Shown one piece after another: positions 41,443-50,899 of a stretch of DNA of 64,000 nt (within the stretch, counting starts at the first letter, position 1; every line of letters starts with the position of its first letter). The translations under genes were made by a program, and so were the position numbers. Source of the stretch: Solirubrobacter ginsenosidimutans. Lineage in GTDB: Bacteria; Actinomycetota; Thermoleophilia; Solirubrobacterales; Solirubrobacteraceae. The stretch covers positions 1 through 64,000 of the forward strand of contig NZ_JAPDOD010000041.1 of assembly GCF_027587205.1 (NCBI RefSeq), read 5' to 3'. The notes beneath the pieces were generated by a model, which did no database searches, had not been told where the DNA came from, and saw nothing but the letters and a program-made list of their open reading frames with translations.

Positions 41443-42209
41443 CGCTCACGTTCGCCGCTCTGGGCGAGTTCGGGGACGCGATCTCCTTCATCTTCACCTC
41501 GCGCGAGCACCAGCGCGGGTCACCCGTCGGCGGATCGCACAACCTGCCGCTGTTGTGGGAGCACCTGAAGGTGTGCGGCGCGGCCATGGGCGTGGCGTTG
41601 CTGATCGCGCTCCCACTCGGACTGATCCTCGGCCACACCGGCAAAGGGTCCTTCCTGGCGATCTCGGTCTCGAACATCGGCCGTGCCGTGCCGAGCATCG
41701 CATTGATCGCGCTCTTCATCGCGTTCTTCCCGGGCAGTCCCGAGTTCCTCAACGTCACCTTCGCGCTCGCGCTGCTGGCGATCCCGCCGATCCTCACCAA
41801 CGCCTATGTGGGGGTGCAGCAGACCGATCGCGACTCGGTCGACGCGGCGCGCGGGATGGGGATGTCGAACGGCCAGATCATCCGCTCGATCGAACTGCCG
41901 CTGGCGCTGCCGCTGATCTTCGGCGGCATCAAGACATCGACCGTCAACGTCATCGCCACCGCCACGATCGCGCCGCTGGTCGGCGTGGTCACGCTCGGCG
42001 ACCCGCTCGTGGCCTTCTCGGTCTACGGGCGCGAGGGCCAGATCGGCGCCTCGATCATCGTCGCCGCACTGGCGATCGGCGCCGAGGTCGGCCTGTCGGC
42101 CGTCCAGCGCGCCGTGACGCCGGCCGGCATCAAGCTCCAGCGTGGCGAGGAGGGCCGCGCGCGAGCCCGCTTCGGTCTAACCAAGAGGAGGATTCAGACC
42201 GCGCCATGA
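41439..42209 (+). CDS. ABC permease, betaine/choline type (second)
   Basis: A 256-aa permease with six or so helices. The EAA-loop is RDSVDAARGMGMSNGQIIR. The ATG at 41439 overlaps the previous stop as ATGA. The C-terminal 25 residues are basic and cytoplasmic. Together with the first permease, ATPase and binding protein it completes an OpuB/OpuC-type importer for compatible solutes. Confidence 0.83.
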   Translation: MTLTFAALGEFGDAISFIFTSREHQRGSPVGGSHNLPLLWEHLKVCGAAMGVALLIALPLGLILGHTGKGSFLAISVSNIGRAVPSIALIALFIAFFPGSPEFLNVTFALALLAIPPILTNAYVGVQQTDRDSVDAARGMGMSNGQIIRSIELPLALPLIFGGIKTSTVNVIATATIAPLVGVVTLGDPLVAFSVYGREGQIGASIIVAALAIGAEVGLSAVQRAVTPAGIKLQRGEEGRARARFGLTKRRIQTAP

Positions 42210-43198
42210 GAAGATCCACGACCGCATTGGCCGCCGTTCTGGCGGCCCTGACCGTATTCGTCGCCGCCTGCGGCGGGGACGACGAGCCCAGCTCCAGCGG
42301 CGCCGCCGCGACCAGCACCCCCGAGGCCACCCAGGCCGCGGACACCGGTGCCATCGCCAAGAACGACGCCAACAGCGCGATCTCCTTGAAGATCGGCTCC
42401 AAGAACTTCACCGAGCAGAAGGTGCTGGGCGAGATCTACGCCCAGGGCCTCGCCGCGGCCGGGTACACCACGTCGACCGACCTCAACCTGGGCGATCAGG
42501 ACACGGCGCTCGCCGCGCTCAAGGGCGGGCAGATCGACGCCTACCCCGAGTACACCGGCACGGCGCTGACCGCGTTCTACAAGAAGGACGCGGCTGACCT
42601 GCCCAACGACGCCCAGGCGGCCTACGAGGAGCTCAAGGGCCTCTTCGCCCCCGACGGGATCACCGCGTTCCCGCCGACGCCGTTCACCAGCTCCAACGAG
42701 GTCGCGGTCACCGCCGACACGGCCTCGAAGTACAGCCTCACGAACATCTCCGACCTCTCGAAGGTCGCCGACCAGCTGACGCTCTACGGCACACCTGAGT
42801 GCCGCAAGCGCATGGACTGCCTCCTGGGTCTGGAGCAGGTCTACGGGCTGAAGTTCAAGAAGTTCGTGCCCGTCGATCCCGCCCAGCGCCACGAGGTGCT
42901 CGAGTCGGGCCGCGCCGACGTCTCGATCGTCTTCACGACCGACCCGCAGATCAAGCGCAACAAGGAAGTCCTGCTCAAGGACGACAAGGGCATGTTCCCG
43001 CCCTACAACCCGACGCTGCTGATGAAGACCGCGACGGCCGACAAGGCCGGCGCCGACCTGCCGAAGGTCATCGATCAGATCCAGAAGCCGCTGACCGACG
43101 ACGCGATGCAGGAGCTCGACGCCCGCGTCGACCTCGACAAGAAGGACCCCGCCGAGGTCGCCAAGGAATACCTCTCCGAGACCGGCCTCGTGAAGTAG
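42206..43198 (+). CDS. glycine betaine/choline-binding lipoprotein
   Basis: A 330-aa substrate-binding protein of the OpuAC family. The lipobox ends at Cys22 (FVAACGG). The mature domain begins LKIGSKNFTEQKVLGEIYAQ, a typical OpuCC/ProX start, and DAYPEYTGTALTAF is the second conserved block. Ligands are expected to be quaternary amines; the aromatic cage cannot be proven from sequence alone. It is last in the importer operon, and 61 bp separate it from the next gene. Confidence 0.87.
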   Translation: MRRSTTALAAVLAALTVFVAACGGDDEPSSSGAAATSTPEATQAADTGAIAKNDANSAISLKIGSKNFTEQKVLGEIYAQGLAAAGYTTSTDLNLGDQDTALAALKGGQIDAYPEYTGTALTAFYKKDAADLPNDAQAAYEELKGLFAPDGITAFPPTPFTSSNEVAVTADTASKYSLTNISDLSKVADQLTLYGTPECRKRMDCLLGLEQVYGLKFKKFVPVDPAQRHEVLESGRADVSIVFTTDPQIKRNKEVLLKDDKGMFPPYNPTLLMKTATADKAGADLPKVIDQIQKPLTDDAMQELDARVDLDKKDPAEVAKEYLSETGLVK

Positions 43199-43259
43199 CG
43201 CATGTGACATTCGTCCGCGCGGGTCTGTTTCGCGGAGGTGTGGGGGATACTCGAGGGCT

Positions 43260-43907
43260 ATGGACGCCTTCGAGATCCCCCGCCTGCGCGGCGTGACTCA
43301 CGCGTACGCGTTCTGGGGCGCGCTCGTCGCGGCCGCGGTGTTGATCGTCCTCACGCCGGGTGGCATGCCGCGCGCGTCGGCAGCGATCTACGGCGCCGGC
43401 CTGTGCGCACTGTTCGGCGGCTCCGCGCTCTACCACCGCTGGCGCTGGAACCCGCGCTGGCGCCCGATCCTGCGGCGGATCGACCACAGCACGATCTTCG
43501 TGTTCATCGCCGCGTCCTACACCCCCGTCGGACTGCTCATTCTGTCCGGGACGACGAAGTGGGTGGTGATGATCACCGTCTGGGCCGGCGCGCTCTGCGG
43601 CGTCGCGTTGAGCGTGGCGTGGATCACGGCGCCGCGCGCGCTGTGCGCCGCCTGTTACGTGGCCCTCGGTTGGGTCGCGGTGGTCGCGTTCCCGCAGATG
43701 GCCGCGTCGCTGCCGGTCGCGCCGCTCGTGCTGATCATCGTCGGCGGCGTGCTCTACACCGCCGGCGCGGTGATCTTCGCCCTCGGGCGCCCGAACCCGT
43801 GGCCGCGGGTGTTCGGGTTCCACGAGATCTTCCACGTGTTCGTGATCCTGGCCGCCGTGGTGCACTTCGTCGCCATCTCGGGCTGGGTCGTCATGCACAA
43901 CGCCTGA
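43260..43907 (+). CDS. hemolysin III / YqfA-type membrane protein
   Basis: A 215-aa seven-helix protein of the HlyIII/adiponectin-receptor-like family. The zinc-ligand positions of that fold appear as SALYHRWRW near residue 57, with the Asp in RRIDHSTIF and the late histidines in GFHEIFHVFVI. Despite its name the family is not generally haemolytic and may be a membrane hydrolase. The ATG at 43260 is preceded by GATACTC but no ribosome site. A 519-bp gene-free gap follows. Confidence 0.78.
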   Translation: MDAFEIPRLRGVTHAYAFWGALVAAAVLIVLTPGGMPRASAAIYGAGLCALFGGSALYHRWRWNPRWRPILRRIDHSTIFVFIAASYTPVGLLILSGTTKWVVMITVWAGALCGVALSVAWITAPRALCAACYVALGWVAVVAFPQMAASLPVAPLVLIIVGGVLYTAGAVIFALGRPNPWPRVFGFHEIFHVFVILAAVVHFVAISGWVVMHNA

Positions 43908-44049
43908 CGGCGAGAGCGGTCTTCGGTGGTGGTGGGTGCGGGGCGGTGCGGGGATGACGAACTGCATGTCCGGTGAGGGAGCGGGCGGTCGCGGTGAGTC
44001 GCGAGGGTGTTCCCGCACGCCGATCACCCGATGGACCACGGATTGCGAC

Positions 44050-44098
44050 GGGGTGCTGCCGGAATGTTGCCTGTGGGGAAACATTCCGGACGCACCCC
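44050..44098. other. long interrupted stem-loop
   Basis: GGGGTGC pairs with GCACCCC (outer 7 bp), a 2x2 internal loop follows, then CCGGAATGTT pairs with AACATTCCGG (10 bp) around an 11-nt loop. The inner stem is AT-richer than its surroundings. Confidence 0.6.
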
Positions 44099-44384
44099 CA
44101 CCAACGCGCCACATCGAACAGTGCGAACTGATCGAGACTCGCGAGCGGACCCTCAAACGCGCACGGTCGACCATGACGACCGGGAAAGGGCGTGTGCGGG
44201 ACACACTTTCAGTACCACGCCCGTAACTGTCGGTATCCCCGCGCGGCAAATCGGGCCAACAGAGCCGAGCCGGGTGGCGGACTGACGGCAGCCCGGGACG
44301 GGGGGCGCGCCACTCCCCCTCCCCACCCGGCGCAGTTGACGTTCGTGCACCTCGCCGTCGACGATTTCGCCGCGCGTTGCGGGG

Positions 44385-44409
44385 TCCCGACGGCGTTCCG
44401 CCGTCGGGA
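44385..44409 (+). terminator. terminator-like hairpin before dut
   Basis: TCCCGACGGC and GCCGTCGGGA arms (10 bp) around GTTCC, followed by TTGGTT. It ends 17 nt before the dut ATG, so it may end an upstream RNA. Confidence 0.5.
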
Positions 44410-44426
44410 TTGGTTAGCTGCTCGCG

Positions 44427-44882
44427 ATGGCCGTCATCGCTTCAGTCGACGAACTCGCGATCCAGCTCCTGCACCCCGACGCGCGGCCCCCGGCGCGCAC
44501 CCGCTCAGGCGACGCCGGGTACGACCTCGCGTGCGTGGAGCCCTTCGAGCTGGCCCAGGGCGAGCGGGCGATGGTGCCCACCGGCGTCGCGGTCGCGATC
44601 CCGCCGGGGATGTGCGGCCTCGTGCTCCCGCGCTCCGGGCTGGCGATCAAGCACGGGATCTCGTGCGTCAACGCACCGGGTCTCGTCGACCCGAACTACC
44701 GCGGCGAGCTGCGGGTCATCCTCATCAACCACGGCACCGAGCCGTTCTCGGCTGAGGCGGGCGACCGGATCGCGCAGCTGCTGATCGTGCCGTTCGCGTC
44801 ACCGGTCCCCGTCGTCGTCGAGGAGCTCCCCGACGGCGGCGACGACCGCGGCACCGGCGGCTTCGGCTCTAGCGGCCGTTGA
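44427..44882 (+). CDS. dut: dUTP diphosphatase
   Basis: A 151-aa trimeric dUTPase that hydrolyses dUTP to dUMP and pyrophosphate. Its five motifs are visible: SGDAGYDLA, LPRSGLAIKHG, APGLVDPNYRGELRVILIN with the catalytic Asp, GDRIAQLLI, and the C-terminal RGTGGFGSSGR arm. TTAGCT lies seven nt before the ATG. The 3' end overlaps the convergent hflX by 14 bp. Confidence 0.93.
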   Translation: MAVIASVDELAIQLLHPDARPPARTRSGDAGYDLACVEPFELAQGERAMVPTGVAVAIPPGMCGLVLPRSGLAIKHGISCVNAPGLVDPNYRGELRVILINHGTEPFSAEAGDRIAQLLIVPFASPVPVVVEELPDGGDDRGTGGFGSSGR

Positions 44883-46182
44883 CCGCGTAGCGGCCGTAGC
44901 GCTCGGCGACCACCGTCGGGATGCGGGCGGTGACGCGGACGCCCTCGGGGGTGTCCTCGCGCTCCATCTCCCCCGCGACCTTGTGCAGCTCGGACAGCAG
45001 CCCGCCTTCCGAGAACGGGACGAGCAGCTCGATGTCCTGCAGGGTCTTCTCGAACTCGGCGACGATCCGCTCCTGGAGGTCCTCGAGGCCTTCGCCGGTG
45101 GCGGCGCTCACGAGCGCGGCGTCCGGGTGGCGGAAGCTGAGCTCGCGGCGGCGCTCATCGTCGAGGATGTCGGCCTTGTTGAGGACGAGCATGCGGGGAC
45201 TTGAGCCCGCGTCGATCTCCTCGAGGACGTCCTCGACCGCGCGGGTCATGGCGACCAGCTCCTCTTCGGGAGCGCTGGCGTCGACGACGTGCAGGACGAG
45301 GTCGGCCAGCTTGGTCTCCTCCAGCGTGGCCGCGAAGGCGTCCACGAGCTGATGCGGGAGCTTGCGGATGAAGCCGACGGTGTCGGTCATCAGGACGGTG
45401 CGGCCGTGCAGCTGGAGCGTCCGGGTCGTCGGGTCCAGCGTGTGGAAGAGCCGGTCGCGGACGCCGACCTCGGAGCCGGTCAGCGTGTTCAGGAGGGTGG
45501 ACTTGCCCGCGTTGGTGTAGCCGGCGAGGGCGATGTTGGACAGGTGCGCCCGCTCGCGCTCGGCGCGCTGGGTCGCGCGCGTGGCCTTGACCTGCTCCAG
45601 ACGGCGCTTGAGGACCGTGATCCGGTCGCGCGCGAGGCGGCGGTCCGTCTCGATCTGCGACTCGCCCGGGCCGCGGGTGCCGATGCCGCCGACGCCGCGC
45701 CCGGCGCCGAGGCGCTCGAGGTGCGTCCAGAGGCCGCGCATGCGGGCCATGTTGTATTCGAGCTGGGCGAGCTCGACCTGCATCTTGCCCTCGGCCGTGT
45801 TGGCGTGGCCGGCGAAGATGTCGAGGATGACCGCGGTGCGGTCGATCACCGGCACGTCGAGCTCGGCCTCGAGGTTGCGCTGCTGGCGCGGCGTCAGCTC
45901 GTCGTCGGCGACGACGAGGTTCGCGTCGGCCTCCTTGAGCGCCGCCTTGACCTCGGCGACCTTGCCGGAGCCGAGGTAATGGTTGGGGTGCGGCTTGTCG
46001 AGCTTCTGCGTGAGGGCTCCGACGGTGGCGACACCCGCGGTCCGCAGCAGCTCCATGAGCTCCTGAAGGTCTTCGTTCTCCGGTGTCGCGGCGATGCAGT
46101 AAGCGCGCTGTTTGGCCCTGCCGGCATCGGGCGGCGGGGCGAAGCGGGACTCGGCCGTGCGGCCGTTACGAGAGCGTTCCAA
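44869..46182 (-). CDS. hflX: ribosome-splitting GTPase HflX
   Basis: A 437-aa GTPase. The N-terminal HflX domain includes the glycine-rich linker GAGRGVGGIGTRGPGESQIE. The G domain has GYTNAGKST (G1), DTVGF (G3) and LNKAD (G4). It rescues stalled 70S ribosomes and 50S particles under stress in other bacteria. The TTG at 46182 is chosen because TAGAAT lies eight nt upstream; a start further upstream would cross the divergent dapE gene. Confidence 0.9.
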   Translation of the reverse strand: MERSRNGRTAESRFAPPPDAGRAKQRAYCIAATPENEDLQELMELLRTAGVATVGALTQKLDKPHPNHYLGSGKVAEVKAALKEADANLVVADDELTPRQQRNLEAELDVPVIDRTAVILDIFAGHANTAEGKMQVELAQLEYNMARMRGLWTHLERLGAGRGVGGIGTRGPGESQIETDRRLARDRITVLKRRLEQVKATRATQRAERERAHLSNIALAGYTNAGKSTLLNTLTGSEVGVRDRLFHTLDPTTRTLQLHGRTVLMTDTVGFIRKLPHQLVDAFAATLEETKLADLVLHVVDASAPEEELVAMTRAVEDVLEEIDAGSSPRMLVLNKADILDDERRRELSFRHPDAALVSAATGEGLEDLQERIVAEFEKTLQDIELLVPFSEGGLLSELHKVAGEMEREDTPEGVRVTARIPTVVAERYGRYAVNGR

Positions 46183-46190
46183 GACCTTCC

Positions 46191-46200
46191 ATTCTAGAGT
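46191..46200. promoter_or_regulatory. symmetric divergent -10 core ATTCTAGAGT
   Basis: Minus TAGAAT (46196-46191) ends eight nt before the hflX TTG; plus TAGAGT (46195-46200) ends eight nt before the dapE GTG. Both starts are 13.5 bp from the shared TA. Confidence 0.6.
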
Positions 46201-46208
46201 CTGAAGAC

Positions 46209-47240
46209 GTGCCCGTCGCGGAGCGCCTCGCGGCGCGGACCCTGGAGCTGATCGACATCCCGAGCGAGTCGCACGGGGAGGCCGCGCTCGCCGCGCATAT
46301 CGCGTCCGTGCTGCGCTCCGGCGGCGCGGAGGTCGTTGATCTCGGCGACTCCTGCGTCCTCGCCTACCCGAAGGACACACGCCCGCGGGTCCTGCTCGCC
46401 GGCCACCTGGACACGGTGCCCGCGCAGGACAACCTGCCGGGGCGGATCGACGAAACGCGCGTCCACGGCCTCGGGGCGAGCGACATGCAGGGGGCGCTGG
46501 CGGTGATGCTGGAGCTCGTGCTCGCGAAGGCGCCGTACGCGGCGCTGTTCTTCCCCCGCGAGGAGCTGCCGTCGACCGAGTCGGCGCTGACGCCGCTGCT
46601 CGAGCGCGAAACGCTGGACTACGACTTCGCGGTCGTGATGGAGCCGACCGACAACGAGATCCACGCGGGCTGCGTGGGCAACATCAACGCCACGTGGGTC
46701 TTCCGCGGGCGTTCGGGACACTCCGCGCGGCCCTGGCACGCCGACAATGCGATCCACCGCGCCGCGATCGGGATCGCCGCGCTCGCGTCGGCGCCGATCC
46801 TCCCGGTCACGTTCGAGGGCCTGACGTTCTACGAGGCCGCGTCGGTCACGCGCGTGGACGGCGGGATCGCGATGAACGTGATCCCGGAGACCTGCACCGC
46901 GCACGTCAACTTCCGCTACGCGCCAGGACGGACGCCCGAGCAGGCCGAGGACCGGCTGCGCGAGCTGACCAGCGGCCTGGGCGAGCTGACGATCACCGGC
47001 AACTCCGGCTCGGGTGCCGTCGCGACCGATCACCCCGTCGCCCGGCGGCTGATCGAGGTCGGCGCGCTGCGCGTCGCGCCCAAGCAAGCCTGGACGCCGG
47101 TCGCCGAGTTCGCCGCGGCCGGCTATCCCGCGATCAACCTCGGCCCCGGCGCACCCGCCCAGGCGCATCGCCGTGACGAGTCGATCGAGATCGCCGCCCT
47201 GGCGCGGTCCTATGAAGTGCTAGAGGCCTTGGGCCGATGA
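46209..47240 (+). CDS. dapE: succinyl-diaminopimelate desuccinylase
   Basis: A 343-aa M20-family zinc hydrolase that releases succinate to give LL-diaminopimelate. Motifs are LAGHLDTVPAQ near residue 60, GASDMQGALA with the bridging Asp, FPREELPSTESA with the catalytic Glu, and GRSGHSARPWH. The GTG start is leaderless by position. It overlaps dapC by 4 bp, so the two pathway enzymes are coupled. Confidence 0.88.
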   Translation: MPVAERLAARTLELIDIPSESHGEAALAAHIASVLRSGGAEVVDLGDSCVLAYPKDTRPRVLLAGHLDTVPAQDNLPGRIDETRVHGLGASDMQGALAVMLELVLAKAPYAALFFPREELPSTESALTPLLERETLDYDFAVVMEPTDNEIHAGCVGNINATWVFRGRSGHSARPWHADNAIHRAAIGIAALASAPILPVTFEGLTFYEAASVTRVDGGIAMNVIPETCTAHVNFRYAPGRTPEQAEDRLRELTSGLGELTITGNSGSGAVATDHPVARRLIEVGALRVAPKQAWTPVAEFAAAGYPAINLGPGAPAQAHRRDESIEIAALARSYEVLEALGR

Positions 47241-48358
47241 GCGTGCGTCTCTCCCCCGTCCTCGCCGGACTCGGCACCTACCCCTTCGTGCGGCTCGAGC
47301 AGGCCCGCGCGCGGCTGCGCGCCGCCGGCGTCGACATCATCGACTTCGGGATGGGCGAGCCGCGCGAGGAGACGCCCGCGTTCATCCGCGAGGCGCTCGC
47401 CGCCGCGATCACGCCGCTGGCGCCGTATCCGAGCGCGGTCGGGCTGCCGGAGCTGCGCGGCGCGATCGCCGGCTGGGCATCGCGGCGCTTCGGTGTCGAC
47501 TTGGACCCGGACACCGAGGTCATCCCGACGCTCGGCAGCAAGGAAGCCGTTTTCGCGCTCGCGAATGTCTTCGCCGGTGACGTGGTGGCCGTCCCGACGC
47601 CGTCCTACCCGGTGTACGACCGCGGCGCGCTGTTCGCGGGCAAGGCGGTGCTCGAGCTGCCGCTGAAGGAGTCAAACGGCTGGCTGCCCGACCTCGACAC
47701 GGTCGACTGGTCGGGCGTCGGCGTGCTCTGGCTGAACTACCCGAACAACCCGACCGGCGCGCGCGCCCCGCTCGAGTTCTATGAGCACGCGGCCGCGCTG
47801 GCGCGCGAGCACGGGTTCGTCCTCGCCTCCGACGAGGCGTACTCGGAGCTCTACTTCGAAGGCGATCCGCCGATCAGTGCGCTGCAGATCGCCGATCGCT
47901 CCCACCTGGCGGTGTTCAACACGCTCTCGAAGCGCTCGTCGATGCCGGGCTACCGCTCCGGCTTCGTCGCGGGCGACCCGGACATCGTCGCCGCGCTGAA
48001 GAAGTACCGGCCCAACGTGGGTGTGGCGCCGCTGGAGTTCGTCCAGCGCGCCGCGATCGCCGCGTGGACCGACGAGGCGCACGTGGAGGCGGTGCGGGAG
48101 CGCTACCGGGCCAAGCGCGAGGCGCTGCTGCCGACCCTGGAGGCGCTCGGGCTGCGCAACGCCGGCGGCGACGCGACCTTCTTCCTCTGGCTCGACGCCG
48201 GACCCGACGCCGAGGCGCTCGCCGCGCGCTGGCTCGAGGCCGGCGTGGTCGTCGCGCCCGGCTCCTTCTTCGGCGCGCCGGGCTACCTGCGCGTCGCGCT
48301 CGTCCCGCCGCCCGAGGCGTGCGCCCGCGCCGCCGAGATCATCCGGGGCCTTGGCTGA
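47237..48358 (+). CDS. dapC: succinyldiaminopimelate transaminase
   Basis: A 373-aa class I PLP aminotransferase. The cofactor lysine is in NTLSKRSSMPGYR, NYPNNPTGA is the conserved Asn-Pro block, and SDEAYSELYF carries the Asp that pairs with the pyridine nitrogen. Its place between dapE and dapD argues for N-succinyl-LL-2-amino-6-oxopimelate as substrate. The ATG overlaps the dapE stop. Confidence 0.85.
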   Translation: MSVRLSPVLAGLGTYPFVRLEQARARLRAAGVDIIDFGMGEPREETPAFIREALAAAITPLAPYPSAVGLPELRGAIAGWASRRFGVDLDPDTEVIPTLGSKEAVFALANVFAGDVVAVPTPSYPVYDRGALFAGKAVLELPLKESNGWLPDLDTVDWSGVGVLWLNYPNNPTGARAPLEFYEHAAALAREHGFVLASDEAYSELYFEGDPPISALQIADRSHLAVFNTLSKRSSMPGYRSGFVAGDPDIVAALKKYRPNVGVAPLEFVQRAAIAAWTDEAHVEAVRERYRAKREALLPTLEALGLRNAGGDATFFLWLDAGPDAEALAARWLEAGVVVAPGSFFGAPGYLRVALVPPPEACARAAEIIRGLG

Positions 48359-49085
48359 GCTGTACCGCAATCGCGAGCGGGCCGAGTCCTTCGGGTCGAT
48401 CGCCCGGCTCTACGATCGCTACCGCCCGACGTCGGCGCCGGAGTTCCTCGACGAACTGGCCGCGCTGAAGCCGGGGCGGGTGCTGGACGTCGGCTGCGGG
48501 ACCGGGAAGGTCGCGCGCGAGCTGATGAACCGAGGGCTGGACGTGCTGGGCGTCGAGCTCGACCCACGGATGGCGTCGATTGCCCGCGAGCACGGCGTCG
48601 AGGTCGAGATCTCCGGCTTTGAGACCTGGGACGACCGCGGGCGGACCTTCGACCTGATCACGTGCGGCGACGCGTGGCACTGGATCGACCCGATACGCGG
48701 CTGGCGCAAGGTCGGGCGGGTGCTGCGGCCGGGCGGGACCGTGGCGCGGTTCTGGAACCACTACGAGGTCGACGAGCCGCTGAAGTCCGCGTTCGAGGCG
48801 GTGATCGGACGTGTCGCGCCCGAGCTGGCGGACGTGCCCACCTCGCGCACCGCGACGGCAGACGACGATCCGCGGGTCGAGCACCGTGTCTATCCGTGGG
48901 TGCGCACCTACAGCGCCGACGAGTGGGTGGCGCTGGCCGCGACCTACAGCGCGCACCAGATGCTCGAGCCTTCCACGCTTGCGGAGCTCCAGCGCGCGCT
49001 GCACGCCGTGATCGTCGAGCACGGCGGGACCGTCGTCGCCCGCGGCCGGACGGACGTCAGTCGTTCGCGTGCAATGCCGCGTTGA
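48351..49085 (+). CDS. class I SAM methyltransferase
   Basis: A 244-aa methyltransferase. [13 protein letters not shown] is a common start of the family; [16 protein letters not shown] near residue 43 is motif [14 protein letters not shown] near 100 and [10 protein letters not shown] follow. Substrate is unknown. The TTG at 48351 overlaps dapC by 8 bp. Its end overlaps the convergent dapD by 29 bp. The link to lysine or cell-wall synthesis is positional only. Confidence 0.75.
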   Translation: MAELYRNRERAESFGSIARLYDRYRPTSAPEFLDELAALKPGRVLDVGCGTGKVARELMNRGLDVLGVELDPRMASIAREHGVEVEISGFETWDDRGRTFDLITCGDAWHWIDPIRGWRKVGRVLRPGGTVARFWNHYEVDEPLKSAFEAVIGRVAPELADVPTSRTATADDDPRVEHRVYPWVRTYSADEWVALAATYSAHQMLEPSTLAELQRALHAVIVEHGGTVVARGRTDVSRSRAMPR

Positions 49086-49962
49086 GCCCTGACCAGTTGC
49101 CGGAGCGCGGCAGCGCCTCGACCGTTCCGGTGCGCGAGTTGCGACGGAACAGCAGGCCGTTGGCGCCGCTGAGGTCACGGCCCTTGACGACCTCGCCGTC
49201 GGGCAGCGTGATCAGCGTTCCGGCGGTCACGTAGAGCCCCGCCTCGACCGTGCAGTCGTCGCCGAGCGAGATGCCGATCCCGGCGTTGGCGCCGAGCAGG
49301 CAGCGCTCGCCGATGCTGATGACCTCCGAGCCACCGCCCGAGAGCGTGCCCATGATCGAGCTGCCGCCGCCGACGTCCGAGCCGTCTCCGACGATCACGC
49401 CCGCGGAGATCCGGCCCTCGACCATCGAGTGTCCGAGCGTCCCTGCATTGAAGTTCACGAAGCCCTCGTGCATGACCGTCGTTCCGTCCGCCAGGTGCGC
49501 GCCGAGGCGGACGCGGTCGGCGTCGGCGACACGGACGCCCGAGGGCGTGACGTAGTCGGTCATCCGCGGGAACTTGTCGAGGCTGAAGACCTGCAGCGGG
49601 CGGCCTTCACGCCTCGCTTGCAATTGCACGCGGGTCAGGTCGGCGGGATCGACCGGGCCGAGGCTCGTCCACGCGACGTTCGGCAGCGCGCCGAAGATGC
49701 CGTCCATGTTGATCTCGCGGGGCTTGACCAGGCGATGGCTGAGCAGGTGCAGGCGCAGATAGGCGTCGGCGGTGCCGCTGGGCGGCGCCTGCAGGTCCTC
49801 GATGGTGGTGACGATCGCCGCTTGGCGCGTGCCGCGCAGCTCGTCGGTGACCTCCTCGAAGTCCAGCGGCGCTCCGGCATGGCCGAGCTGCGGCGCGGGA
49901 TAGAAGACCTCGAGGATCTTGTCGTGGGCGTATGTCGCGATTCCGGCGCCCCAGGCGCTCAT
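49057..49962 (-). CDS. dapD: tetrahydrodipicolinate N-succinyltransferase, actinobacterial type
   Basis: A 301-aa left-handed beta-helix acyltransferase. Hexapeptide turns run through [39 protein letters not shown] and [14 protein letters not shown]; the length and N-terminal domain match the long DapD of actinobacteria. It transfers succinyl from succinyl-CoA to tetrahydrodipicolinate, the step before DapC and DapE encoded on the other strand. The ATG has GGAGGTGT upstream. Confidence 0.9.
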   Translation of the reverse strand: MSAWGAGIATYAHDKILEVFYPAPQLGHAGAPLDFEEVTDELRGTRQAAIVTTIEDLQAPPSGTADAYLRLHLLSHRLVKPREINMDGIFGALPNVAWTSLGPVDPADLTRVQLQARREGRPLQVFSLDKFPRMTDYVTPSGVRVADADRVRLGAHLADGTTVMHEGFVNFNAGTLGHSMVEGRISAGVIVGDGSDVGGGSSIMGTLSGGGSEVISIGERCLLGANAGIGISLGDDCTVEAGLYVTAGTLITLPDGEVVKGRDLSGANGLLFRRNSRTGTVEALPRSGNWSGLNAALHAND

Positions 49963-50035
49963 AGGACACCTCCGGTCCGTGGGTGGGCGGGGACGACATC
50001 CGCGTGCGGGTCCTCGCCTGCGGGTTGCCAGGGTC

Positions 50036-50899
50036 TCATGCCTTCTCCTTGAACGATTCCACGTGGTCCGCCGCGAAGGCGTCGATGTCGCGCGGGTCGC
50101 GGTCCAGGACGTCCTTGACGCCGGACGTGACCATCTGCGCGCCGCCGCTCGCGTAGACCTCGAACAACTCTTTGAGTCCTTCCGCGTTCCACGGCGGGAC
50201 GCCCGCGCGGACGAGCTCGCGCTTGAGCGTCTCGACGGGGATCTCCTCGACCTCGATGTCGCGGCCGGCGGCCTTGAAGAGCCGTACGGCCTGATCGCGG
50301 TAGGAGACGGCCTCGGGGCCGCTGAGGCCGTACGCCTTGCCCTCGTGGCCGTCCTCGGTCAGGGCGACCGCGGCGACCTCGGCCACGTCGCGGGCGTCGA
50401 CGATGCTGAACGCGGCATCCGGCACCGGCGAGTAGAACGTGCCGCCGATCACCCGCGAGCCCCATGCCAGCGTGTTCTGCATGAACCCCGTCGGCCGCAG
50501 CAGCGTCCAGGCCATCCCGGACTCCTTGAGCGCCTGCTCGACCTTCGCGTGGGTGCGGGCGAAGCGATTGGGCGCCTCCGGGTTGGCGCCGATCACGCTG
50601 AGCTTGACGATGTGCTTGACGCCGGCTTCCTTCGCGGTCTCCAGGAACGCCTGCTCGAACTCCGATTGCATCGGGCTCATCGGGCTCACCAGGTAGGCCC
50701 GCTCGACGCCTTCCAGCGCGGGCCCGAGCGTGCGCGGGTCGCCGAGGTCGCCGGTGGTGGGCTCGAAGCCGAGGTCGCGCAGGTGGTGGGCCTTCGTCTC
50801 GTCGCGGACGAGCGCGCGGGCCTCGGCGCCACGGGCCTTGAGCGCACGCAGGACCTCCATCCCGGTCGTGCCGGTCGCTCCGGTCACCAGCAGCATCAC
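50036..50899 (-). CDS. NmrA-like NAD(P)-binding protein
   Basis: A 287-aa atypical short-chain dehydrogenase. [18 protein letters not shown] is the Rossmann loop; FIVKLS-type [12 protein letters not shown] and [12 protein letters not shown] are typical of the NmrA/HSCARG and quinone oxidoreductase 2 (QorB) group. It may sense or oxidise NADPH; no catalytic Tyr-Lys pair is obvious. GTG 50899 (or ATG 50896) overlaps the dapF stop, so it is in the miaA-dapF operon. Confidence 0.75.
   Translation of the reverse strand: MMLLVTGATGTTGMEVLRALKARGAEARALVRDETKAHHLRDLGFEPTTGDLGDPRTLGPALEGVERAYLVSPMSPMQSEFEQAFLETAKEAGVKHIVKLSVIGANPEAPNRFARTHAKVEQALKESGMAWTLLRPTGFMQNTLAWGSRVIGGTFYSPVPDAAFSIVDARDVAEVAAVALTEDGHEGKAYGLSGPEAVSYRDQAVRLFKAAGRDIEVEEIPVETLKRELVRAGVPPWNAEGLKELFEVYASGGAQMVTSGVKDVLDRDPRDIDAFAADHVESFKEKA

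Larger units (their letters stand above)
43908..44426. other. 519-bp gap without a recognisable gene
   Basis: I find no convincing coding frame here on either strand. It contains a long interrupted hairpin (44050-44098) and a terminator-like hairpin (44385-44409) just before dut. A plus-strand non-coding RNA ending at the second hairpin is possible. I see no core motif of SRP RNA, RNase P RNA, tmRNA or a known riboswitch. Confidence 0.5.

Noticed and set aside
43260..43907. Hemolysin III as a virulence or toxin gene
   Set aside because: The family name is historical; the sequence is a seven-helix AdipoR-like membrane protein and nothing nearby suggests toxin function.
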